9,238 nucleotides of DNA from contig DATCKS010000551.1 in the NCBI GenBank assembly GCA_036562265.1, positions 1 to 9,238 of the forward strand, read 5' to 3'. This DNA is from DASVDK01 sp036562265 [NCBI: Thermodesulfobacteriota bacterium] (GTDB lineage Bacteria > DASVDK01). The notes beneath the pieces are model-generated. The model saw only the letters and a program-made list of their open reading frames with translations, was not told the DNA's origin and made no database searches. Each line of letters opens with the position of its first letter. Position 1 is the first letter of the stretch. The translations under genes and the position numbers were made by a program. Below are positions 1 to 5,567 of the stretch, one piece after another.

Positions 1-39
1 ACCCGACAGCGCGCGGCAGGACCGTCCGGCGAACGCGCC

Positions 40-55
40 CTCCGGTTCTCCGGAG
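40..55. repeat. Short inverted repeat downstream of the proline dehydrogenase gene
   Basis: Six-base arms CTCCGG (40-45) and CCGGAG (50-55) flank the loop TTCT. It lies about 90 bases past the proline dehydrogenase stop codon (read on the minus strand) and could be a weak terminator hairpin, but no T-run follows on either strand. In DNA this GC-rich, short palindromes are common by chance. Nothing else was recognised in positions 1-144; a minus-strand ATG at 80 opens a frame of 27 codons to the window edge, with no ribosome site or family match to support it. Confidence 0.2.
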
Positions 56-144
56 TCTCCTGTACCCGTCGGTCGGGCATGGCGCCGTGGGCCCGAGAGG
101 GCAGCGCACGCGTCGCGCCGAACTGGTCGCCGACCTGGCAGGCG

Positions 145-1071
145 TCAACCGCCCTGCAGCGCCGCTCGCAGGACGAAGAGGAGGTTCGCCGGCCGCTCGG
201 CGAGCCGCCGCATGAAGTAGCCGTACCACGACTCGCCGAAGGGCACGAGGACCCGGACGCGGTAGCCGGCGGCGAGGAGTCGGTCGCGAAGGTCGGCGCC
301 GATCCCGTAGAGGAGCTGGAACTCGAAGCGGTCGCGAGGGAGCCTCAGGCGCGCCGCCTCGGCCTCGGCGTGCGCCACCATGTGGGGGTCGTGCGTCGCC
401 ACGGCGCAGAGCCCCCGCGCGCCGCGGGCCAGGGCGCTGAAGTGCTGCGTGATGAGCCGCAGGAAGGCCGCGTCGACGTCGCGCTTCTTCGGGTAGGCGA
501 GCTCCGGCGGCTCCCGGTAGGCCCCCTTGACGAGGCGGACGTTGGCGCCCGCCTGGATCAGGCGGTCGAGGTCGCGCTCGCTCCGGTAGAGGTAGGCCTG
601 GATCGCCACGCCGACGTTGTCGAACTCCCGCGCGAGCGTCTCGTGAAGGGCGAGCGTCCGGTCGGTGTACGCGGAGCCCTCCATGTCGATCCGGACGAAG
701 AGGCCTCCCCTTCGCGCCTCCTCGAGGATCGCCCGCGCGTTCGCCACGGCCACGGCGTCGCCGAGGTCGAGGCCGAGCTGCGTGAGCTTGACGGAGAGGC
801 TCGGCGAAAGGCCCCCGGCCAGCGCCTCGCGGACGGTGCGGCGATAGACCTCCGCGGCCGCGCCGGCCGCCTCGGCTGTCGCGACGTTCTCGCCGAGGTA
901 GGTCAGCGCCGCGGCGCACCCGGGCGGCAGCGCGCGGACGGCGGCCAGGACGTCCGGGATGTCGGTGCCGGCGACGAAGCGGCGAACCGCCCCGCGGGTA
1001 AGGCCGGAGCGCTCGAGCCTCGCGCCGATCGCCGGACGATGCGACAGCGCGAGGAGAACCTGACGGAGCAT
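145..1071 (-). CDS. Proline dehydrogenase (monofunctional, FAD-dependent)
   Basis: This enzyme oxidises L-proline to delta-1-pyrroline-5-carboxylate, passing electrons through FAD to the quinone pool, the first step of proline catabolism. The 308 residues match the short stand-alone PRODH type (about 300 residues, as in Thermus) rather than the bifunctional PutA of over 1000. Visible family motifs of the beta/alpha barrel are SVKLTQLGLD (93-102), VRIDMEG (126-132), IQAYLYRSERDL (157-168), RLVKGAY (179-185), ATHD (225-228), EFQLLYGI (250-257) and the C-terminal YGYFMRRLAERPAN (283-296), whose paired arginines bind the proline carboxylate in the family. The ATG at 1071 is chosen because the protein then has family length and because a TANNNT box (TACCCT, 1085-1080) sits 8 bases upstream with no Shine-Dalgarno, suggesting a leaderless start. 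The usual partner, P5C dehydrogenase, is not in the window; it could lie beyond position 1 on the same strand or elsewhere. Confidence 0.95.
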   Translation of the reverse strand: MLRQVLLALSHRPAIGARLERSGLTRGAVRRFVAGTDIPDVLAAVRALPPGCAAALTYLGENVATAEAAGAAAEVYRRTVREALAGGLSPSLSVKLTQLGLDLGDAVAVANARAILEEARRGGLFVRIDMEGSAYTDRTLALHETLAREFDNVGVAIQAYLYRSERDLDRLIQAGANVRLVKGAYREPPELAYPKKRDVDAAFLRLITQHFSALARGARGLCAVATHDPHMVAHAEAEAARLRLPRDRFEFQLLYGIGADLRDRLLAAGYRVRVLVPFGESWYGYFMRRLAERPANLLFVLRAALQGG

Positions 1072-1079
1072 GGCCGGTC

Positions 1080-1085
1080 AGGGTA
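1080..1085 (-). promoter_or_regulatory. Candidate -10 box (TACCCT) for proline dehydrogenase
   Basis: On the minus strand TACCCT ends 8 bases before the ATG at 1071. It fits the TANNNT pattern, preceded by GC as at the carboxylase promoter. No convincing -35 hexamer was seen upstream. The spacing would put the transcription start at or next to the start codon. Support comes mainly from the same arrangement at two other genes in the window. Confidence 0.4.
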
Positions 1086-1118
1086 GCGCGCGCCGACTGC
1101 CCGAACCAGCCGCCGGCC

Positions 1119-1304
1119 CTACGCCTCCTCCGGGTCGAGGGCGAGGCGCCGCAGGCGCTGCTTCACGATCGCGCGGTCCTTGCGCTTCGGCTTCGGCGTG
1201 ATCACCTGCTCGGGCTTCGGCGGCAAGGGGAGCCGCCCCAGGTTCGCGAGCGCCCCGACCGCCCGGGCCGCCCGTCGCTGCCGCCTCGACTTCCGCCTGG
1301 CCAT
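1119..1304 (-). CDS. Small, highly basic hypothetical protein (61 aa)
   Basis: I do not recognise this protein. From the ATG at 1304 it has 61 residues, 19 of them Lys or Arg (13 Arg, 6 Lys). It starts MARRKSRRQRRAAR, has a proline-rich middle (LPLPPKPEQVITPKPKRK) and ends acidic (DPEEA). Only one codon (CGA) lacks G or C at its third position, the pattern of real genes here. A purine-rich GGAGCGAGG precedes the start, giving a plausible Shine-Dalgarno; a longer frame upstream would run into the divergent DUF488 gene, so the short start is preferred. It lies 47 bases upstream of the proline dehydrogenase start on the same strand. The composition suggests nucleic-acid or ribosome association, but this is only inference. 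In such GC-rich DNA a spurious frame remains possible. Confidence 0.5.
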   Translation of the reverse strand: MARRKSRRQRRAARAVGALANLGRLPLPPKPEQVITPKPKRKDRAIVKQRLRRLALDPEEA

Positions 1305-1359
1305 CACCACCTCGCTCCGCTCGCCGGCGCGCCGGACGGCGCCGCCCCCGCCTCCCCGG

Positions 1360-1366
1360 TACACTA
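1360..1366. promoter_or_regulatory. -10 box for DUF488 gene (TACACT), possibly bidirectional
   Basis: On the plus strand TACACT (1360-1365) ends exactly 7 bases before the GTG at 1373, the spacing expected for a leaderless transcript; no Shine-Dalgarno is present between them. The overlapping reverse complement reads TAGTGT (1366-1361) and could serve as a -10 box firing leftward toward the small basic protein at 1304, with a leader of about 50 bases. No clear -35 hexamer was seen on either side. The plus-strand assignment is better supported than the minus-strand one. Confidence 0.45.
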
Positions 1367-1372
1367 GCGCGC

Positions 1373-1915
1373 GTGGCCCCCCTCCCGCCGCTCCTGTCGA
1401 TCGGGCACTCCACGAGGCCGCTCCCCGAGCTGCTCGACCTCCTCGCGCGCCACGGCGTCCGATCGCTCGCCGACGTGCGCGCCTTTCCGGGCTCGCGGGC
1501 GAACCCGCAGTACCGGCGCGAGAGCCTCGAGCCGGCCCTCGTCGCGGCCGGAATCCGGTACGAGTGGATCCCGGCCCTGGGCGGCCGCCGCCCGAGGCCG
1601 CCGGGCCCCGCGCGCTTCGGCGGCTGGACCGAGCCGGGGTTCCTCGGCTACGAGGCCCACATGTCGACCGAGGAGTTCGCAAGCGGCCTCGCCCGCCTCC
1701 TCACCCTCGCCCGCGAGACCGCACCCGCCCGGACGGCGTTCATGTGCAGCGAGGCGAGGTGGTGGAGCTGCCACCGGTCGATGATCGCCGACGCGCTGGC
1801 CGCCCGCGGCCTCGTCGTGCGGCACGTGATGGACGGCGACCTCGTCGCGCATCCCCTCGAGGCCCGGCGCGGCCGCTACGCGCCGGGCGTCTTGCCGGCA
1901 CCTGGCGAGCGCTAG
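1373..1915 (+). CDS. DUF488 domain-containing protein
   Basis: A 180-residue cytosolic protein of the DUF488 family, whose biochemical function is not firmly established. Family landmarks are SIGHST (9-14), DVR (34-36), SR followed by NPQY (41-47), LGGRR (69-73), MCSE (124-127), CHR (133-135) and HVMDGDL (151-157). The cysteines and the CHR motif are the conserved polar core of the family. Length is typical, so the gene looks intact. The GTG at 1373 is chosen because it keeps the N-terminal SIGHST motif and sits 7 bases after a TACACT box. The stop codon TAG (1913-1915) is also the first half of the TAGAAT box of the following carboxylase operon. The gene is divergent from the small basic protein. 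Nothing ties it functionally to the carboxylase, and the separate promoter between them argues against obligatory co-expression. Confidence 0.88.
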   Translation: MAPLPPLLSIGHSTRPLPELLDLLARHGVRSLADVRAFPGSRANPQYRRESLEPALVAAGIRYEWIPALGGRRPRPPGPARFGGWTEPGFLGYEAHMSTEEFASGLARLLTLARETAPARTAFMCSEARWWSCHRSMIADALAARGLVVRHVMDGDLVAHPLEARRGRYAPGVLPAPGER

Positions 1916-1918
1916 AAT
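1892..1918 (+). promoter_or_regulatory. Promoter of the acyl-CoA carboxylase operon
   Basis: TAGAAT (1913-1918) matches the bacterial -10 consensus at five of six bases and ends 7 bases before the ATG at 1926. TTGCCG (1892-1897) is a possible -35 element, though its 15-base spacer is short. There is no Shine-Dalgarno between box and ATG, so a leaderless mRNA is likely. The first three bases of the -10 box are the stop codon of the upstream DUF488 gene, placing the promoter inside that gene's 3' end. Confidence 0.55.
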
Positions 1919-1925
1919 CGCCGAC

Positions 1926-3533
1926 ATGCGTCGTCTCGAGACGCGCGTGTCGACGCGCACCGCCGAGTTCGAGACCAACCGTCGGCACAACGAGGCGCTG
2001 GCGGCGGAGCTGCGCGAGCGGCTCGCCCGCGTCCGGATGGGCGGGGGGCCCGAGGCGCGCGCCCGGCACGCGGCGCGCGGCAAGCTCTTCGTGCGCGAGC
2101 GCATCGACCGGCTCCTCGATCCGGGCACGCCGTTCCTCGAGCTGTCGCCGCTGGCCGCCTACGACCTCTACGGCGGCGAGGCGCCCGGCGCGGGGCTCGT
2201 GACCGGCATCGGGGTGGTGCACGGCCGCGAGGTGGTGATCGTCGCCAACGACGCCACGGTCAAGGGGGGCACCTACTACCCGCTGACCGTCAAGAAGCAC
2301 CTGCGCGCGCAGGAGATCGCCCTCGAGAACCGGCTGCCGTGCCTCTACCTGGTCGACTCGGGCGGCGCGTTCCTGCCGCTGCAGGCCGAGGTCTTTCCCG
2401 ACCGGGACCACTTCGGCCGCATCTTCTACAACCAGGCCCAGATGAGCGCCCGGGGCATTCCCCAGCTGGCCGCGGTCATGGGCTCGTGCACGGCCGGGGG
2501 GGCCTACGTGCCGGCGATGTGCGACGAGACGGTGATCGTGCGGGGCACCGGCACGATCTTCCTCGGCGGCCCGCCGCTCGTGAAGGCGGCGACCGGCGAG
2601 GAGGTGACGCCCGAGGAGCTGGGCGGCGCGCTCGTCCACACGCAGAAGTCGGGGGTCGCCGACTACCTGGCCGAGGACGACGCCCACGCGCTCGAGCTGC
2701 TGCGCGACCTCGTCGCGCACCTGGGGACGCCGCCGCGCCGCGCCGTCGACGTGGCCCCGCCCGAGCCGCCCGCCTACGATCCGCGCGAGCTCTACGGCAT
2801 CCTGCCGGCCGATCCCCGGACCCCCTACGAGGTCCGCGAGGTGATCGCCCGCCTCGTCGACGGCAGCCGTTTCCACGAGTTCAAGCCGCGCTACGGGCCG
2901 ACGCTCGTCACCGGCTTCGCCCGGCTGCACGGGTATCTCGTGGGGCTCGTGGCCAACAACGGCGTCCTCGTCTCCGAGGCGGCGCTCAAGGCGACGCACT
3001 TCATCCAGCTCTGCAACGCGCGGGGCGTGCCGCTCCTCTTCCTGCAGAACATCACCGGCTTCATGGTGGGCCGGCAGTACGAGCAGGGGGGCATCGCCAA
3101 GGACGGGGCGAAGATGGTGAACGCCGTGGCGACGTCGGTGGTGCCGAAGTTCACGGTGATCATCGGCGGCTCGCACGGCGCGGGCAACTACGGCATGTGC
3201 GGCCGCGCCTTCCAGCCCCGCCTGCTCTTCATGTGGCCGCAGGGCCGCATCTCGGTCATGGGGGGCGAGCAGGCGGCGCTCACCCTGCTGCAGGTCAAGC
3301 TCGATCAGCTCGCGGCGCGCGGCGAGACGCTCGACGCCGAGCAGCGGGAGGCCTTCATGGCGCCGATCCGCGAGGCGTACGAGCGCGAGGGCTCCCCCTA
3401 CTTCTCGACGGCCCGGCTCTGGGACGACGGCGTGCTCGACCCGCTCGAAACGCGCGACGCGCTGGGGCTCGGCCTGGCCGCCGCGCTGCACACCCCGATC
3501 GGCCCCCCCGCCTACGGGGTCTTCCGGATGTAG
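1926..3533 (+). CDS. mccB: Acyl-CoA carboxylase carboxyltransferase subunit, 3-methylcrotonyl-CoA carboxylase beta type
   Basis: This subunit transfers CO2 from carboxybiotin to an acyl-CoA. The best match is the beta subunit of 3-methylcrotonyl-CoA carboxylase, which makes 3-methylglutaconyl-CoA in leucine breakdown. Its 535 residues are the usual length. MCC-type signatures are [20 protein letters not shown] (107-126), [13 protein letters not shown] (141-153), [12 protein letters not shown] (187-198, N-terminal crotonase-fold oxyanion loop), [11 protein letters not shown] (372-382), [16 protein letters not shown] (414-429, second oxyanion loop) and [11 protein letters not shown] (441-451). 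The ATG at 1926 follows a TAGAAT box by 7 bases. It is the first gene of a three-gene operon with biotin carboxylase and biotin carrier genes. Geranyl-CoA carboxylase and other branched enoyl-CoA carboxylases share these motifs, so the exact substrate is inferred. Other leucine-pathway genes (isovaleryl-CoA dehydrogenase, methylglutaconyl-CoA hydratase, HMG-CoA lyase) are absent from the window. Confidence 0.93.
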   Translation: MRRLETRVSTRTAEFETNRRHNEALAAELRERLARVRMGGGPEARARHAARGKLFVRERIDRLLDPGTPFLELSPLAAYDLYGGEAPGAGLVTGIGVVHGREVVIVANDATVKGGTYYPLTVKKHLRAQEIALENRLPCLYLVDSGGAFLPLQAEVFPDRDHFGRIFYNQAQMSARGIPQLAAVMGSCTAGGAYVPAMCDETVIVRGTGTIFLGGPPLVKAATGEEVTPEELGGALVHTQKSGVADYLAEDDAHALELLRDLVAHLGTPPRRAVDVAPPEPPAYDPRELYGILPADPRTPYEVREVIARLVDGSRFHEFKPRYGPTLVTGFARLHGYLVGLVANNGVLVSEAALKATHFIQLCNARGVPLLFLQNITGFMVGRQYEQGGIAKDGAKMVNAVATSVVPKFTVIIGGSHGAGNYGMCGRAFQPRLLFMWPQGRISVMGGEQAALTLLQVKLDQLAARGETLDAEQREAFMAPIREAYEREGSPYFSTARLWDDGVLDPLETRDALGLGLAAALHTPIGPPAYGVFRM

Positions 3534-3537
3534 GAGG
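3532..3537 (+). promoter_or_regulatory. Shine-Dalgarno AGGAGG of the biotin carboxylase gene
   Basis: A full AGGAGG overlaps the TAG stop of the carboxyltransferase gene and ends 5 bases before the ATG at 3543. It fixes that start and contrasts with the absence of such a site at the promoter-proximal genes. Confidence 0.8.
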
Positions 3538-3542
3538 GCAGG

Positions 3543-5033
3543 ATGCGCCGGGTGCTCGTGGCCAACCGCGGCGAGATCGCCGTGCGGGTGATCCGCGCCT
3601 GCCGGCTCCTGGGGCTCGAGAGCGTGGCGGTCTACGCCGAGGCCGACCGCGAGGCGCCGCACGTGGCGCTCGCCGACCGGGCCGTGCCGCTCGCCGGCTC
3701 GACGGCCGTCGCGCCGTACCTGACCATCGCGACGCTGCTCGAGGCGGCGCGGGTGAGCGGCGCCGACGCCGTGCACCCCGGCTACGGCTTCCTGGCCGAG
3801 CGGGCCGACTTCGCGGCGGCGGTCGAGGCGGCGGGACTCGTCTTCGTCGGGCCGACGGCCGAGACGATGGCGGCGCTGGGCGACAAGGTGGCGGCGCGGC
3901 GGCTGGCCGCGCGCGTCGGCGTCCCGGTGCTGCCGGGGGTGGAGCTGGCCGAGGGGGCAGAGCCGGCGGCGGCCGCGGGGCTCGACTACCCGCTGGTCGT
4001 CAAGGCGTCGGCCGGCGGCGGGGGGCGGGGCCTCAGGGTGGTGGAGCGGCCGGCCGACCTCGTGCCCGCGCTCGAGGGGGCGCGGCGCGAGGCGCTGGCC
4101 GCCTTCGGCGACGGGACGGTGTACCTCGAGCGGTGGCTGCCGCGGGCGCGTCACGTCGAGGTACAGGTGCTCGGCGACGGGCGGGGCGGGCTCGTCCACC
4201 TCGGCGAGCGGGAGTGCTCGATCCAGCGCCGGCACCAGAAGCTCCTCGAGGAGAGCCCCTCGCCGGCGGTCACCCCCGCCCTGCGGCGGCAGCTCACCGA
4301 GGCGGCGCTGGCGCTGGCGCGAGCGGTCGGCTACCGCAGCGCCGGCACGGTCGAGTTCCTCCTCGACGAGGCGGGGCGCTTCTACTTCCTCGAGGTCAAC
4401 ACCCGCCTGCAGGTCGAACACCCGGTCACCGAGTGGGTGACCGGACTCGACCTCGTGGCGCTGCAACTGCGCCTCGCCGCGGGCGAGGCGCTGCCGCTCG
4501 CGCAGCGCGACGTGACGCTCGCCGGCCACGCCCTCGAGTGCCGCCTCGTGGCCGAGGACCCGGCCTCCGGGTTTCGGCCGGCGACCGGCCGGGTGCACGT
4601 CCTCGAGTGGCCCACCGGCCCGGGCGTGCGGGTCGACGCCGGCATCGCGCCCGGCAGCGTCGTCGGGAGCGACTACGACTCGCTCCTCGCCAAGCTCTCC
4701 ACCTGGGGCGAGACGCGCGAGGCGGCCCGCCGGCGGATGCTCGAGGCGCTGCGCGCCACCACGCTGCTCGGCGTGGCGACGGTGCGCGACCTGCACCTGG
4801 CGCTCCTCGAGGACCCGGCCTTCGTGGCGGGCGACACCCACATCCGCTTCCTCGAGGCGCGCTACGCCGCCTGGCGCCCCCCGGCGCCGGCCGGGTGGCC
4901 GGCGCTGCTGGCCGCCGCGGCGCTCGCCCGCGCGGCCGAGCCGCGGGCCGCCGCGGCGGGCGCGGGCCCGTCGGGCGCGGGCCCGTCGCCCTGGCAGACC
5001 CTCGGGCCCTTCCGGCTCGGCGAGGGGCGCTGA
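3543..5033 (+). CDS. accC: Biotin carboxylase subunit of acyl-CoA carboxylase (N-terminal part of a split MCC alpha)
   Basis: This subunit uses ATP and bicarbonate to carboxylate the biotin on the carrier protein. It has 496 residues with the complete ATP-grasp biotin carboxylase order: RRVLVANRGEIAVRVIRA at the N-terminus, HPGYGFLAE (78-86), glycine-rich VVKASAGGGGRG (152-163), EVQVLGDG (206-213), ERECSIQRRHQKLLEESPS (222-240), FLEVNTRLQVEHPVTE (282-297, metal, catalytic and substrate residues) and DYDSLLAKL (377-385). After the core (about residue 445) comes an Ala/Pro/Gly linker with a duplicated GAGPS, then PWQTLGPFRLGEGR and a TGA stop. That tail resembles the entry into the BT domain of full-length MCC alpha, so the protein stops inside a region continued by the next gene, in the same frame and 3 bases later. 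Start chosen from the AGGAGG at 3532. Genuine subunit split, mutation and readthrough cannot be separated from sequence alone. Confidence 0.93.
   Translation: MRRVLVANRGEIAVRVIRACRLLGLESVAVYAEADREAPHVALADRAVPLAGSTAVAPYLTIATLLEAARVSGADAVHPGYGFLAERADFAAAVEAAGLVFVGPTAETMAALGDKVAARRLAARVGVPVLPGVELAEGAEPAAAAGLDYPLVVKASAGGGGRGLRVVERPADLVPALEGARREALAAFGDGTVYLERWLPRARHVEVQVLGDGRGGLVHLGERECSIQRRHQKLLEESPSPAVTPALRRQLTEAALALARAVGYRSAGTVEFLLDEAGRFYFLEVNTRLQVEHPVTEWVTGLDLVALQLRLAAGEALPLAQRDVTLAGHALECRLVAEDPASGFRPATGRVHVLEWPTGPGVRVDAGIAPGSVVGSDYDSLLAKLSTWGETREAARRRMLEALRATTLLGVATVRDLHLALLEDPAFVAGDTHIRFLEARYAAWRPPAPAGWPALLAAAALARAAEPRAAAAGAGPSGAGPSPWQTLGPFRLGEGR
4958..4987 (+). repeat. Two tandem copies of a 15-base unit in the biotin carboxylase linker
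   Basis: The unit GGGCGCGGGCCCGTC occurs at 4958-4972 and again, identical, at 4973-4987. It is in frame and yields GAGPSGAGPS, duplicating five residues of the flexible linker after the ATP-grasp core. This looks like a slippage duplication in a segment that tolerates length change. It lies 43 bases upstream of the TGA that ends the gene. Confidence 0.85.
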
Positions 5034-5036
5034 GCC

Positions 5037-5552
5037 GTGCGGCTCTACTTCCGGCTCGGCGAGGCGCGTCACGCGGTCGACCTCGCGCGCGAGGCCGACG
5101 GCCGCTGGCGGGTCGAGACGGGCGACGCCCGCCTCACCGGCGTCGTCGACGGCGCGATCCCGGGCGAGGTGCGACTCGAGGTCGACGGCCGGGTCGTGCG
5201 TGCGGTGGTGGCGCGCGACGGTAGCCGCGTCTGGGTCGCCGTGGGGGGCGAGATCGCGGTGCTCGAGGAGGCCGAGGCGGCCGACGCCCGCCGGGCGCGC
5301 GAGCCCGCGGCCGGCGAGGTCGTCGCCCCCATGCCCGGCCGCGTGGGGCGGGTGCTCGTGGCCGAGGGGACGGCGGTCGAGGCGGGCGAGGTGCTCGTGA
5401 CGGTCGAGGCGATGAAGACCGAGACCCCCGTGCGGGCCGAGGGGGCCGGCCGCGTCGCCCGCGTCCTCGTCGCCCCGGGCGACCGCGTCGAGCCGGGACA
5501 GCCCCTCCTCACGCTCGACCCGGGCGAGCCGGAAGACCCGGGCGGGGCCTGA
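5037..5552 (+). CDS. Biotin carboxyl carrier subunit with BT-like N-terminal segment (C-terminal part of a split MCC alpha)
   Basis: A 171-residue carrier whose biotin shuttles carboxylate between biotin carboxylase and carboxyltransferase. Residues 1-80 alternate charged and hydrophobic positions like short beta strands, resembling the BT domain of MCC/PCC alpha subunits that joins BC and CT components; free AccB-type carriers lack this. Residues 93-162 form a biotinyl/lipoyl domain: APMPG (97-101) and VEAMKTE (123-129), with Lys127 the expected biotinylation site. The usual AMKM reads AMKT here. The GTG at 5037 follows the upstream TGA after one codon; GAGGGG at 5022-5027, 9 bases before, may be its ribosome site. 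With the 496-residue protein, the intervening TGA and one GCC codon, the open stretch would be 669 residues, the size of an intact MCC alpha. The gene converges on treS with a 15-base gap. Confidence 0.9.
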   Translation: MRLYFRLGEARHAVDLAREADGRWRVETGDARLTGVVDGAIPGEVRLEVDGRVVRAVVARDGSRVWVAVGGEIAVLEEAEAADARRAREPAAGEVVAPMPGRVGRVLVAEGTAVEAGEVLVTVEAMKTETPVRAEGAGRVARVLVAPGDRVEPGQPLLTLDPGEPEDPGGA

Positions 5553-5566
5553 CGGCCGGGCGCCCG
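5539..5566. terminator. Possible bidirectional hairpin between convergent operons
   Basis: CGGGCG (5539-5544) can pair with CGCCCG (5561-5566), and inside this GGCC (5546-5549) can pair with GGCC (5554-5557) around a TGAC loop. The structure spans the carboxylase operon's last stop codon and the 15-base gap to the treS stop. There is no T-run on either strand, so intrinsic termination is uncertain; the position between convergent genes is the main argument. Palindromes of this size are frequent in such GC-rich DNA. Confidence 0.3.
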
Positions 5567-5567
5567 A

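Noticed and set aside
1-78. A coding tail or head of a neighbouring gene at the left edge
   Set aside because: All frames there are short or low-complexity with no motif; a 27-codon minus-strand frame from ATG 80 to the edge cannot be judged.
79-1086. A plus-strand open frame of 335 codons over proline dehydrogenase
   Set aside because: Antisense to a gene with all family motifs; the translated sequence is charged low-complexity without motifs.
1324-1335. Perfect 12-base palindrome CCGGCGCGCCGG in the divergent intergenic region, considered as an operator
   Set aside because: At this base composition several palindromes of this length are expected by chance in a window this size, and no second copy was seen at another promoter.
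5031-5033. The in-frame TGA as a selenocysteine codon
   Set aside because: Neither biotin carboxylase nor BT domains use a catalytic Cys/Sec there, and no SECIS-like stem-loop was recognised just downstream; a split or mutation is simpler.
1740-5072. A minus-strand open frame of 1110 codons antisense to the carboxylase operon
   Set aside because: Its product is Arg/His/Gly/Glu/Asp-rich low-complexity sequence with no family motif, as expected opposite a high-GC gene with few A/T-rich stop codons. The plus-strand genes have clear motifs throughout.
2339-5224. A plus-strand open frame of 961 codons overlapping the carboxylase genes in another frame
   Set aside because: Arg/Gly/Ala-rich translation without any recognisable domain, spanning three well-identified genes and their boundaries; a GC-driven shadow.
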